A stretch of 29,702 nt of DNA from a virus: the IMG/VR virus record IMGVR_UViG_3300046512_000065, positions 1 through 29,702 of that record, one strand, 5' to 3'. Positions 6,930-14,318 of the stretch are shown here, one piece after another. A program made the position numbers and the translations under genes. The number at the start of each line of letters is the position of its first letter. The stretch's first letter is position 1. Under the pieces are notes generated by a model. That model made no database searches. It was not told where the DNA came from and was given only the letters and a program-made list of their open reading frames with translations.

Positions 6930-6956
6930 AAGCGACTTGCATCCCAAGTCGCTTTT
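6930..6956 (+). terminator. Hairpin terminator overlapping the sbcD-like promoter
   Basis: AAGCGACTT (6930-6938) pairs perfectly with AAGTCGCTT (6946-6954), loop GCATCCC, followed by TT to give TTTT at 6953-6956. The loop carries the conserved CATCCCA block of the promoter family, so one sequence may end the upstream transcript and carry the -35 region of the next. Confidence 0.55.
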
Positions 6957-6991
6957 CGTATAACTGCATTAGTAAGTAAAAATTGACTGAC
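6937..6991 (+). promoter_or_regulatory. Promoter plus palindromic operator site 3 (sbcD-like gene)
   Basis: TTGCAT (6937-6942), CCCA, 16-bp spacer, TATAAC (6959-6964), then GTAAGTAAAAATTGACTGAC (6972-6991). The geometry is identical to the copy at 16256-16310. The operator would lie at or just after the transcription start. Confidence 0.65.
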
Positions 6992-7006
6992 GAACAAGGA
7001 GCAGCA

Positions 7007-8104
7007 GTGAGCTACGTCATCCTCTCAGATATCCACGCTCATAAGTGGACAATGTTCTCCAAGCCGACGGCCGAAGGCGTCAACGGGCGGCTGCAGATCA
7101 TCATCGACGAGATCCTGCGCGCTGCAAAGCATGCCGTCTCGATCAAGGCATCGCATATCGTCATCGCTGGCGACATTCTGCACGTTCGCGGCTCGATCGA
7201 CCCTGAAGTTCTCAATCCGCTCGAAGAGACTTTCGAGCAGGTGCTGGAAATGGGGCTCGATATCGCTGCGATCCCAGGCAATCACGACCTGGCCGGCAAG
7301 GAAACGACGAAGCTCGGCAATGCCATTCGCACCTTCGGCAAGCTCTCGAAGAAGGGCAAGTGCTTCATTGTCGATGAAAAGCCGACGATCCGCTGGATGG
7401 GCGATCACCTCATCGCAATGTTCCCCTTCCGCGCTTCCTACACCGATCTGCTCGCGGACATGCAAGTCATCGCTGACGAGCTCGGCGAGCGCGTGAAGGA
7501 AACGGACGCATTCATCCACTCTGGTATCGACGGCGTGTTGCCTGCCATGCCGGATCACGGTCTGACGGCGCAGATGCTTCAGACGTTCGGCTTCAGGAAC
7601 GTCTTTGCCGGCGACTATCACAATTACAAGGATCTCGGCGGCGGCATCTATTCAATCGGCGCACTCACGCATCAGACCTGGGGTGATGTCGGTTCACGCG
7701 CTGGCTTCCTGGTGGTCGAGGATGACGGCACCATCAAGCATATGGCAACGCACGCGCCGCGCTTCGTCGATGTCACCGGCATGACTGACGAGGAAGAAAT
7801 GCTGTCGGCGGTCGCCGGCAACTATGTCCGCTTCTCCGCAAAGGACATGACGACGACTGAGATTGCAGAGATCCGCAAGTTCTTCGAAGGCGCCAATGCT
7901 GCCGGCGTGTCGATCATCGCCACTAAATCAGTTGTCACCGCTCGGAGACCCGGAGCCGCAAAGGCTGGTGCCTCGCTCGATGACTCGGTCACGGCGTTCG
8001 TCGACAACGACACCAATCTGCCGACCTTCATCGATCGAGCCAGGCTGAAGTCCGCATGCGCTGACGTGCTCGCAAAAGCCAGATCGGTGCACGAAGAAGC
8101 CTAA
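7007..8104 (+). CDS. sbcD: SbcD/Mre11-like nuclease (T4 gp47-like)
   Basis: 365 aa from GTG 7007, chosen because AAGGAG ends 5 bp before it; an in-frame TTG at 6983 lies inside the operator. Calcineurin-like phosphoesterase motifs are in order: SDIH (D8, H10), IAGDILH (D56), PGNHD (91-94), FIHSG (H171) and AGDYHNYK (GDYH 202-205, the family's GH.H site). This is the nuclease half of the SbcCD/Mre11-Rad50/gp46-47 complex, which processes DNA ends for recombination. The ATPase partner is encoded at 9310 after four small genes. Confidence 0.88.
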   Translation: MSYVILSDIHAHKWTMFSKPTAEGVNGRLQIIIDEILRAAKHAVSIKASHIVIAGDILHVRGSIDPEVLNPLEETFEQVLEMGLDIAAIPGNHDLAGKETTKLGNAIRTFGKLSKKGKCFIVDEKPTIRWMGDHLIAMFPFRASYTDLLADMQVIADELGERVKETDAFIHSGIDGVLPAMPDHGLTAQMLQTFGFRNVFAGDYHNYKDLGGGIYSIGALTHQTWGDVGSRAGFLVVEDDGTIKHMATHAPRFVDVTGMTDEEEMLSAVAGNYVRFSAKDMTTTEIAEIRKFFEGANAAGVSIIATKSVVTARRPGAAKAGASLDDSVTAFVDNDTNLPTFIDRARLKSACADVLAKARSVHEEA

Positions 8105-8132
8105 TGACAAAGCACAGACTTACAATAACCGA

Positions 8133-8161
8133 AAGCTTCCCTGCGCGTGACGCGCTAGTGT
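8133..8161 (+). promoter_or_regulatory. Weak promoter-like element
   Basis: AAGCTT, CCC, 17-bp spacer and TAGTGT (8156-8161) match the layout of the other promoters but poorly in sequence. GTTAA/TTAAC inverted half-sites follow at about 8164-8183 instead of the usual palindrome, and a partial half-site (GACTTACAA) lies upstream near 8118. Confidence 0.3.
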
Positions 8162-8194
8162 GCGTTAACACGTTGAATTAACTAAGGAAAGAAC

Positions 8195-8542
8195 ATGCAG
8201 CTTTTCAGCATTGAGTATGACCAGTTGACGCTTGAGAGCCTTTTCGACGCCGATGGCAACTACGTCGAAACGGTCGAGTTGCGTCAGCGCCGACGCATTC
8301 ACGATCTGCCGCTTCAGACGATGGCTATGTATCGCGAGAAGATGCAGGGGCTGAACTTCACGGTCGAGCGCCAGAGCGAAGTCTCGAATGAGCCGCTGAA
8401 GCGCGAGCGCCGCACTTATTCGCATAAAGGCGCTGCAAAGGCGCCTGTCAGCACGACGCCGGTCAAGTCGCGCCAGCAACAGATCAACGAAGCCGCTGCG
8501 TCCGGCAACATCGCTGCGGCAATTACAGCAGGAGCACGCTGA
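8195..8542 (+). CDS. Hypothetical protein
   Basis: 115 aa from ATG 8195 with AAGGAAAG upstream. An N-terminal, strand-like half (MQLFSIEYDQLTLESLFDAD) is followed by a basic region (LRQRRRIHD, LKRERRTYSHKGAAKAP) and an Ala-rich C-terminal helix. The stop overlaps the next start (TGATG). It lies between the SbcD-like and SbcC-like genes; no function can be read from the sequence. Confidence 0.6.
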   Translation: MQLFSIEYDQLTLESLFDADGNYVETVELRQRRRIHDLPLQTMAMYREKMQGLNFTVERQSEVSNEPLKRERRTYSHKGAAKAPVSTTPVKSRQQQINEAAASGNIAAAITAGAR

Positions 8543-8736
8543 TGGCGACTTGGTTTGGAGTTCGAGTTGGCGCGTTGAAGAACATTTACGCGCACCGGGA
8601 CGCCGGTGTGATCATAAGTGGTGCTTGGGCTGACCGTGAATGGGTTGATGCAAGCGCTGAAGACGCCAAAGCAGACACGTCATGGAAGCTGATCGGGCGC
8701 GTTAGGATCAAAGCTCTCAAGGAGAAGGCTCAATGA
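8542..8736 (+). CDS. Small hypothetical protein
   Basis: 64 aa, ATG in overlap with the upstream stop and GGAG in AGCAGGAGCACGC upstream. MATWFGVRVGALKNIYAHRD, then a Trp-containing middle (GAWADREWVDA) and a basic end. No recognised domain. Overlaps the next gene by ATGA, so translation is probably coupled. Confidence 0.6.
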   Translation: MATWFGVRVGALKNIYAHRDAGVIISGAWADREWVDASAEDAKADTSWKLIGRVRIKALKEKAQ

Positions 8737-9095
8737 CAAAACTCGTCACTCTCGCCGAATGCCCACCTGGCGCGTTCATGTTCAACGGCCACATGGGCTT
8801 CAAGACCGAGTATCGCCTCGAAGGCGGCCGAACTGAAGCCTACTGCATGTCGAGCGGCGAATGTTTCATTGGTGGCGCTGAAAGCAGCGAGGCGCGCGAA
8901 GAGCTCCTTGTTTATCCGGTCAATGCTGAGGCGCTCTATCTGCACTGCGCCAAGTTCAAGACCGATCAGCGCATCGACTGCTCCGAGACGGTCTACCAGA
9001 CAGATCGCGTGATCCAGAACGCCTACGAATTCATCGATGGCGTCTGCGAGATCATCGGCTACCCCAAAGACGAAGACGAGGAGGGTGACGAGTAA
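8733..9095 (+). CDS. Conserved-type phage hypothetical protein
   Basis: 120 aa. The opening LAECPPGAFMFNGHMGFKTE and the later EAYCMSSGECFIGG resemble a small phage protein family I have seen without assigned function ('cPpG.f..nG..g.KtEY'). It has five or more Cys residues, among them AECPPG, AYCMSSGEC and LHCAK. The C-terminal end is acidic (YPKDEDEEGDE). ATGA overlap with the upstream gene. Function unknown. Confidence 0.65.
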   Translation: MTKLVTLAECPPGAFMFNGHMGFKTEYRLEGGRTEAYCMSSGECFIGGAESSEAREELLVYPVNAEALYLHCAKFKTDQRIDCSETVYQTDRVIQNAYEFIDGVCEIIGYPKDEDEEGDE

Positions 9096-9313
9096 TGCGT
9101 ATGTGGACCCGCAAGAGCGGCTCGCAGCGCCGTTCCAAAATTCAAGCCGTCGAGATCGCACCCAATTTTTGCGGTCAGAACGGCAGTCAGAACCTCGCAA
9201 TCAAAACCGAAGACGGTTGGTTGGTCCTCGAGCCTGAGAGTGAGGCCGAGACGCGCCAGCTCATGAGCACCGCGGCCATCATCTTTCGTAACTACCGGGA
9301 GCCACGCATTTGA
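9095..9313 (+). CDS. Small hypothetical protein upstream of the SbcC-like gene
   Basis: 72 aa from ATG 9095. Basic N-terminus (MRMWTRKSGSQRRSK), a strand-rich core (IKTEDGWLVLEPES) and a C-terminal helix. Its stop overlaps the TTG start of the next gene (TTGA). No family recognised; tight coupling to the SbcC-like gene is the only functional hint. Confidence 0.6.
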   Translation: MRMWTRKSGSQRRSKIQAVEIAPNFCGQNGSQNLAIKTEDGWLVLEPESEAETRQLMSTAAIIFRNYREPRI

Positions 9314-11259
9314 AATTCAAGACCCTAACCATTGAGAACTTCCTCGCGATCGCTGAAGGCAAGGTCGAGCTCGCAGACCGCGGCCTGGTGCTCATTCAAG
9401 GCGTGAACAATGACGACACGTCCGCTGCATCGAACGGCGCCGGCAAGTCATCGCTCGCCGACAGTCTGTGCTGGTGCCTCTACGGCGAGACAGCACGCGG
9501 TGTTTCCGGCGACGACGTCATCAACGACACCGCTGGCAAGAACACGCGTGTCGAGGTGGTCATCGAGGACGATGGCAACATCTACACGATCGCGCGCCAC
9601 CGCAAGCACAAGCCGAACAAGAACGCGCTGACCGTCTTCCATCAGGGCGCAACGCTCGGCTCTGCGCCGAAGGATCTGACGAAAGGCACCGACAAGCTGA
9701 CGCAAGTCGTTGTCGACAAGATCATCGGCGCATCCCTCGAGGTGTTCCGTTCTGCCGTCTACGCCGGTCAGGAACAAATGCCAGACCTTCCGGCGATGAC
9801 AGATAAGAGCCTCAAGCTCCTGATCGAAGAGGCGTCCGGCGTCACACTGCTTGAATCGGCCTATACAGAAGCACGCGAGCGGCTTGGTGTCGTCACTGGC
9901 AACGTCGAGCGCGTCAAGCAGGAGACGGAGCGCCTGGAACACAGCGCCAAGCATCACCGCGACAACGTGGCTGAATTCGAGCGCATCCGCGACGAATGGG
10001 ATACGGCTCAGAAGAAGCGCGCCGAAGACGAGAAGGATATCGCGCGCACGAAAGTCTCTGACGTCAAGGTGATCGACGCCGAGCTCGCCAGGGATCCGAA
10101 CGCCGAAGCCGACTATGAGGCTGCGATCGCCGTGATCGACAACAAAATCGACTCGGTCGATTATCAGAACACGGAGCTTGCCGAGCACGAGACGCTCGTC
10201 GCCCAGGCGTCAGCCAAGATGCTCGCGCTCGATCGGCAGGTGAAGCTCGCGGCTGATGCAACGCGCAAGCACAAGACGGCATATGAGCAGATCAATCACA
10301 AGATCGGCTGCCCCTGCGACGGCTGCGGCCGCGAAATCACCGCGGAAGAGATCTCCGCAGCATCTGATGCTGCCAAGCGCGACCTGACGACGAAAGCAAC
10401 TGAATATCGCTCGCTCAAGTCTGAGCTGGAAGCAGCTCAAAAAGAGACAGAGAAGCGCTGTGACGAGCGGGACGCGTTCAAAGCGTCAATGACTGATCTA
10501 AGCACAGTCACGCGCGACAGAGCGCATCTACAAGCTAAGCTCGACGAGGTCCGTCGCAAGGTTCAGGCGCGAAACACGCTGGCTGATGCAGCGAGAACGC
10601 ATGTGAACCGGTCGAAGGCGATCATGGCCGAGGAGAATCCGCACCTGGCGAACATCGAGCGGCATAGGAAGCTGCTCGAAAAAGCCGAGAAGGATCTCGC
10701 AGGGCTCAAATCGACAGCCGAACAGCTCGAAACGGATCACGCGCACGCATCTGCTGTCGCCAAGGTGTTCTCGCCGGCCGGTGTCAGAGCGCACATCCTC
10801 GACCAAGTGACGCCGTTCCTCAACGATCGCACGGCGCACTACCTGGCGACGCTGTCCGACGGCAACATCACGGCGACCTGGACGACACTTGTGTTGAACG
10901 CCAAGAGTGAGCTTCGCGAAAAGTTCTCCATCGAGGTTGTCAATGAGAAAGGCTCGCAGAAGTTCGCCGGCCTCTCAGGCGGTGAGAAGCGCAAGGTCCG
11001 CGTGGCGACAGCATTGGCGCTGCAAGACCTGGTCGCGACACGCGCCGCCAAGCCGATCGAACTCTTCATCGGCGACGAGATTGACCATGCGCTCGATGAG
11101 CCTGGTCTGGAACGCCTGACGACGATCCTCGAAGAGAAGGCGCAAGAGCGCGGCTCAGTGTTCGTCATCAGCCATAACTCGCTGTCCGATTGGATTCCTC
11201 AGATCATCGAGGTTGAGAAGAAGAACGGCCAAACCACACTCAGAGAGGTTACAGCATGA
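9310..11259 (+). CDS. sbcC: SbcC/Rad50-like ATPase (T4 gp46-like)
   Basis: 649 aa from TTG 9310 with GGGAG upstream. The N-terminal ABC half has SNGAGKSSLADSLCW (Walker A, 41-55). Two long charged coiled-coil stretches flank a zinc hook, CPCDGC (334-339). The C-terminal ABC half has the signature LSGGEKRKV (555-563), Walker B IELFIGDEID (D589, E590) and VFVISHN (H-switch). With the SbcD-like nuclease it would form the end-processing complex needed for recombination-driven replication. The length is close to phage gp46-type proteins and shorter than bacterial SbcC. Confidence 0.88.
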   Translation: MKFKTLTIENFLAIAEGKVELADRGLVLIQGVNNDDTSAASNGAGKSSLADSLCWCLYGETARGVSGDDVINDTAGKNTRVEVVIEDDGNIYTIARHRKHKPNKNALTVFHQGATLGSAPKDLTKGTDKLTQVVVDKIIGASLEVFRSAVYAGQEQMPDLPAMTDKSLKLLIEEASGVTLLESAYTEARERLGVVTGNVERVKQETERLEHSAKHHRDNVAEFERIRDEWDTAQKKRAEDEKDIARTKVSDVKVIDAELARDPNAEADYEAAIAVIDNKIDSVDYQNTELAEHETLVAQASAKMLALDRQVKLAADATRKHKTAYEQINHKIGCPCDGCGREITAEEISAASDAAKRDLTTKATEYRSLKSELEAAQKETEKRCDERDAFKASMTDLSTVTRDRAHLQAKLDEVRRKVQARNTLADAARTHVNRSKAIMAEENPHLANIERHRKLLEKAEKDLAGLKSTAEQLETDHAHASAVAKVFSPAGVRAHILDQVTPFLNDRTAHYLATLSDGNITATWTTLVLNAKSELREKFSIEVVNEKGSQKFAGLSGGEKRKVRVATALALQDLVATRAAKPIELFIGDEIDHALDEPGLERLTTILEEKAQERGSVFVISHNSLSDWIPQIIEVEKKNGQTTLREVTA

Positions 11260-11705
11260 TTATTCTCGACTGCCCATTTTGCTCCAAGCCGCCGATCTTC
11301 ACGTCCATGCGCGATGTGGAAGACGGCTTCGATCATTGCTTCTCGCTCGTATGTTCAGAGTGCGGAATCGAAATGACCGACGAGTATAAGGATGACCTCC
11401 TTGCGCGCTGGAATAAGCGATCGATTCCGACGAACGCCATGCCAAGCGAGGAAGTTCTGAACGCCGGCTATGACGCGGCGCGCGATCAGAATGGTCTCCC
11501 GCCGGAAGGTCTGGTTCTCGGTCATGTCGGCAAGATTTTCGTGGCGATGATCAATGCCGAAGTCGAAGAGCAGGTGAGCAAGCCGTCGATCCCATGCGAG
11601 CCTGATCCGGTCGGCATCTTCCATGCTTACGATCAGCCGATCGAGTATCTGCATAGCCACGATCTTCATGCAGGCGACCAGCTTTTTGTGAGGAAGGTAG
11701 CGTGA
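11256..11705 (+). CDS. Lar-like zinc-finger protein with extra C-terminal domain
   Basis: 149 aa, ATGA overlap with the SbcC-like gene. Residues 1-52 match the Lar (restriction alleviation) type zinc ribbon: LDCPFCSKPP, then LVCSECGIEM and LARWNKRS, i.e. two CxxC pairs and the ending W.rR. The remaining ~95 residues (EEVLNAGYDAARDQ, VLGHVGKIFVAMINAEVEEQ, HDLHAGDQLFVRKVA) form a second region I do not recognise. The Lar family modulates type I restriction in Rac prophage. Many phage proteins with this ribbon have no proven role, so anti-restriction here is inference. Confidence 0.6.
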   Translation: MIILDCPFCSKPPIFTSMRDVEDGFDHCFSLVCSECGIEMTDEYKDDLLARWNKRSIPTNAMPSEEVLNAGYDAARDQNGLPPEGLVLGHVGKIFVAMINAEVEEQVSKPSIPCEPDPVGIFHAYDQPIEYLHSHDLHAGDQLFVRKVA

Positions 11706-11929
11706 CCGACATCGTCTACCACCTGGCACAGCTCCGGCACGCCTATGCAAAGCTGAAGGCCGGCGAGGTCATTCGCCAGGCTCAATTTGCCGATGGGCTG
11801 ATCGCACCTGCGATCCGAGCCCTCGAGGAACTGGTCGATCAGCGCCACGATCATCGAGGCATGGAGCGCTGGGCTGAATACGATCCGAAGCCCTCGTTCC
11901 TTTCACGCGTTCTGAGGAGGAAGATATGA
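11702..11929 (+). CDS. Small hypothetical protein
   Basis: 75 aa from GTG 11702 in a GTGA overlap with the previous stop; GAGGAAGG upstream. Helical (HLAQLRHAYAKLKAGEVIRQ, IAPAIRALEELVDQRHDH) with a basic tail RVLRRKI. The C-terminal ATGA overlap couples it to a membrane protein. Function unknown. Confidence 0.6.
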   Translation: MTDIVYHLAQLRHAYAKLKAGEVIRQAQFADGLIAPAIRALEELVDQRHDHRGMERWAEYDPKPSFLSRVLRRKI

Positions 11930-12129
11930 GCGGCCTAGAGGTCGTAGGAGCAGCCGCGATCTACATCGTGGCCGTCATCGTCGCTGGCTACATCGGCGCA
12001 GGCCTCACCGCGTTCCTCACTCGCAAGAGCGGCTTGGAAGGGCTCGCGCTGATCGTTGTCGTCCCGATGGCAATCTGGATCGTCGGCGCCATCGTCGGTC
12101 TCATCCTCCTGGGAGCGGCAATCGCGTGA
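11926..12129 (+). CDS. Small two-helix membrane protein
   Basis: 67 aa with two clear transmembrane helices, ~6-29 (VGAAAIYIVAVIVAGYIGAG) and ~41-66 (LIVVVPMAIWIVGAIVGLIL), joined by a short polar loop with TRKSG. AGGAGG upstream gives a strong ribosome binding site. Phage-encoded inner-membrane protein of unknown role, last gene of its operon. Confidence 0.7.
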   Translation: MSGLEVVGAAAIYIVAVIVAGYIGAGLTAFLTRKSGLEGLALIVVVPMAIWIVGAIVGLILLGAAIA

Positions 12130-12136
12130 AAAATTC

Positions 12137-12186
12137 ACGCAGCCCACGAATTCACTGACTATTATTGTCAGTAAACATTGACTGAA
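12137..12186 (+). promoter_or_regulatory. Promoter plus palindromic operator site 4
   Basis: ACGCAG then CCCA, 17-bp spacer, TATTAT (12160-12165), and GTCAGTAAACATTGACTGAA (12167-12186) starting one base after the -10 box. The operator therefore covers the expected transcription start. Confidence 0.65.
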
Positions 12187-12195
12187 GGTTTGGAA

Positions 12196-12675
12196 ATGGC
12201 AAGAAAAACCCTTGATGAAGCCGAAAAGGCAAGGCTTCAGCGTATTGCCGACCGCATTTTCGAGAAGGTGAAGGCACTCGACGGCATCTATTACGTCGAA
12301 GGCATGCATCAGCTTCCGGTTCTGCGGCACGACAGTGAATACCGCCAGGCGCCGATCGATAGCTCGATCGAGTTCCTGCTCTCCTCCGTCCGCGTTGGCG
12401 GCCGCGGACAAATCATCTTCTGCTTCGAGCCGGCTGATAACCGTGAATTCAAGCATATTGAGGTCGAACAGCGGAAGATGGACGACGTCTTCCCTCTTTT
12501 CGGTCCCGCCTATGCTGAAGCAATCGGCTCCGAGCAAGAGAACTTCGAGGCTCTGATCAACGAGACGTCCGAGGCGCTCGAGCTTGAGGACGAAGCCGCC
12601 GAGATCCGCAAGGCTCAAGAAGCTGAAGAGGCTCTCGAAAACAATCGCAAACTCCAAAACTACGGGAGATTCTAA
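12196..12675 (+). CDS. Hypothetical acidic protein
   Basis: 159 aa from ATG 12196, chosen over the upstream TTG (inside the operator) because AAGG lies 7 bp before it. Helical N-terminus (TLDEAEKARLQRIADRIFEK), a central strand region (HQLPVLRHDSEYRQAP, VGGRGQIIFCFEPADN), and an acidic helical C-terminus (EALELEDEAAEIRKAQEAEE). No family recognised. TAATG overlap links it to the RuvC-like gene. Confidence 0.65.
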   Translation: MARKTLDEAEKARLQRIADRIFEKVKALDGIYYVEGMHQLPVLRHDSEYRQAPIDSSIEFLLSSVRVGGRGQIIFCFEPADNREFKHIEVEQRKMDDVFPLFGPAYAEAIGSEQENFEALINETSEALELEDEAAEIRKAQEAEEALENNRKLQNYGRF

Positions 12676-13268
12676 TGGCAAAGATCCGCATTGGCGGTCT
12701 CGATGGTTCGCTGCGCAACTTCGGCATAGCGAAGCTGGACTATGAAACGGACACCGGCGAGCTCGAGCTGGTTGGTCTGAAACTGATCGAGACGGAAAAG
12801 ACGAAGGCAAAGCAGGTGCGCGCCTCGTCCGATACCTATGAGCGCGCCAGGACGCTCGCGACCGAGGCAGACGCCTACCTCGAGGACTGCGATATCATCT
12901 TCGCCGAAATCCCGTTCGGCGGTAAATCCTATGACGCCGTGCTTGGCTTCGGGATTGTGATTGGCGTCTATGGCGCGCTCTCGCTGAAGACCCCGCTGAT
13001 CGAGGTCGCTCCGGCTGAGACGAAGAAGGCAGCCGTCGGCACGCGCACTGCGTCGAAGGAAGAAATGATTGCCTGGGCATTTGAGAAGTTCCCGGATGGT
13101 CCGTGGCTGCGACACGCCAAGAACGGCAAGGGCTACAGCAAGGGCGATCCGACCAACGCAAACGAACACCTGGCAGACGGCTGCGGCGTTGCCTTTGCAG
13201 GTATCAAGACGCCGGCGTTCCGCCAGGCTGCCGCAATGCTCGCGACTTCGCTCAAGAAGGCAGCATAA
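12675..13268 (+). CDS. RuvC-like Holliday junction resolvase
   Basis: 197 aa. RNase H-fold features of RuvC-type enzymes: IRIGGLDGSLRNFGIAKLD with D10, IIFAEIPFGG with E78, a Lys-rich helix APAETKKAAVG (K117/K118), and NEHLADGCGVAFAG with N163-E164-H165 and D168 giving the C-terminal acidic metal ligand. It would cut branched recombination intermediates, filling the slot T4 gives to endonuclease VII. The gene is translationally coupled to 12196. Activity is inferred from motifs. Confidence 0.8.
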   Translation: MAKIRIGGLDGSLRNFGIAKLDYETDTGELELVGLKLIETEKTKAKQVRASSDTYERARTLATEADAYLEDCDIIFAEIPFGGKSYDAVLGFGIVIGVYGALSLKTPLIEVAPAETKKAAVGTRTASKEEMIAWAFEKFPDGPWLRHAKNGKGYSKGDPTNANEHLADGCGVAFAGIKTPAFRQAAAMLATSLKKAA

Positions 13269-13289
13269 TCGTAAAATCAAGCCTGTTTA

Positions 13290-13309
13290 GTCAGTAAAAA
13301 CTGACTTAC
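13290..13309 (+). promoter_or_regulatory. Palindromic operator site 5 before nrdB
   Basis: GTCAGTAAAAACTGACTTAC, 32 bp before the nrdB start codon. No convincing CCC-block promoter is seen upstream of it. Confidence 0.6.
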
Positions 13310-13341
13310 AATGAGCACACCTTTCACTGCAGGAGCACCGA

Positions 13342-14304
13342 ATGCTTTTCGAACGCCAGGTCGAGCGTCTGCCCGACCATTATCCGTGGACACAGGACTA
13401 CATCGAAGCCATGCAGGATGGCTTCTGGACCGCAAAGAAGTTCACTTTCGACACCGACAAGACCGACTATGAGCTCAATCTCAATGAGGCTGAGCGCCAG
13501 ATGGTCACGCGCTGCCTTGCAGCGATCGCCCAGATCGAGGTCTCCGTGAAGGAGTTCTGGAAACGCCTCGGCGATCATCTTCCGCATCCTTCGATTAAGG
13601 ATCTCGGGATCACGATGGCCTACATCGAGGTCATCCATAACAACGCCTACGAAAAGCTCCTGAAGAAGCTCGGTCTGATCGACGTCTTCAAGGACAACAT
13701 GAGTGTTCCGGCTGTTGCTGGGCGCGTCGGCTATCTCAACAAGCACGGCGAGCGCGTCTACAGCGACAACCGCAAGCAATACATCTACAGCCTGATCCTT
13801 TTCACGATGTTCGTGGAAAACGTCAGCCTCTTCAGCCAGTTCTACGTGATCCTCTGGCTCAACCGCTTTCAGAACGTGCTCAAGGATGCTGCGCAGCAGG
13901 TGAAATACACGCGCAACGAGGAGCTTCTACACGCCCAGGCCGGCGCCAAGATCATCATGACGCTCCGCAAGGAATATCCGGAGCTGTTCGATCAGGAAAT
14001 GGAACGCAAAATCAAGCACGAATGCCACGTCGCGTTCGGCGCTGAATGCGAACTCATCAACTGGATGATCGGCGATTTCCAGGGCGACAAGCTCAATGCC
14101 GAAGTGCTCAAGGGCTACGTTGCTCAGCGCTTCAACGAAAGCCTCGAAATGGTCGGCTACGAGCCGGTCTTCCACGTCGACAAGTCCGTCCAGGAGGCGA
14201 CCTTCTGGATGACCGAGGGGCTCTACGCTCCATCGAAGGTCGATTTCTTCCACTCTGAACCCACCGAATACGCGCAGGCCGACTCTGCGGACGACGAATT
14301 TTAA
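13342..14304 (+). CDS. nrdB: Ribonucleoside-diphosphate reductase beta subunit (class I)
   Basis: 320 aa from ATG 13342 with AGGAG 6 bp upstream. Ferritin-like dimetal radical subunit. Candidate ligands: E66 (AIAQIEVSVKEFW), E96 and H99 in AYIEVIHNNAYEKLL with Y103 at the radical tyrosine position, E159 (FVENVSLFSQFY) and E194/H197 in RNEELLHAQAG. E rather than D at the first ligand is seen in some class I subgroups. It generates the radical used by the alpha subunit encoded 14 bp downstream. Length is typical. Confidence 0.9.
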   Translation: MLFERQVERLPDHYPWTQDYIEAMQDGFWTAKKFTFDTDKTDYELNLNEAERQMVTRCLAAIAQIEVSVKEFWKRLGDHLPHPSIKDLGITMAYIEVIHNNAYEKLLKKLGLIDVFKDNMSVPAVAGRVGYLNKHGERVYSDNRKQYIYSLILFTMFVENVSLFSQFYVILWLNRFQNVLKDAAQQVKYTRNEELLHAQAGAKIIMTLRKEYPELFDQEMERKIKHECHVAFGAECELINWMIGDFQGDKLNAEVLKGYVAQRFNESLEMVGYEPVFHVDKSVQEATFWMTEGLYAPSKVDFFHSEPTEYAQADSADDEF

Positions 14305-14318
14305 AAGGACTGAAGATT

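Noticed and set aside
6972-6991. TTGACT within the 20-mer acting as a -35 box
   Set aside because: At the copies checked (6983 and others) no -10-like box occurs 16-18 bp downstream, while a -10-like box consistently lies upstream.
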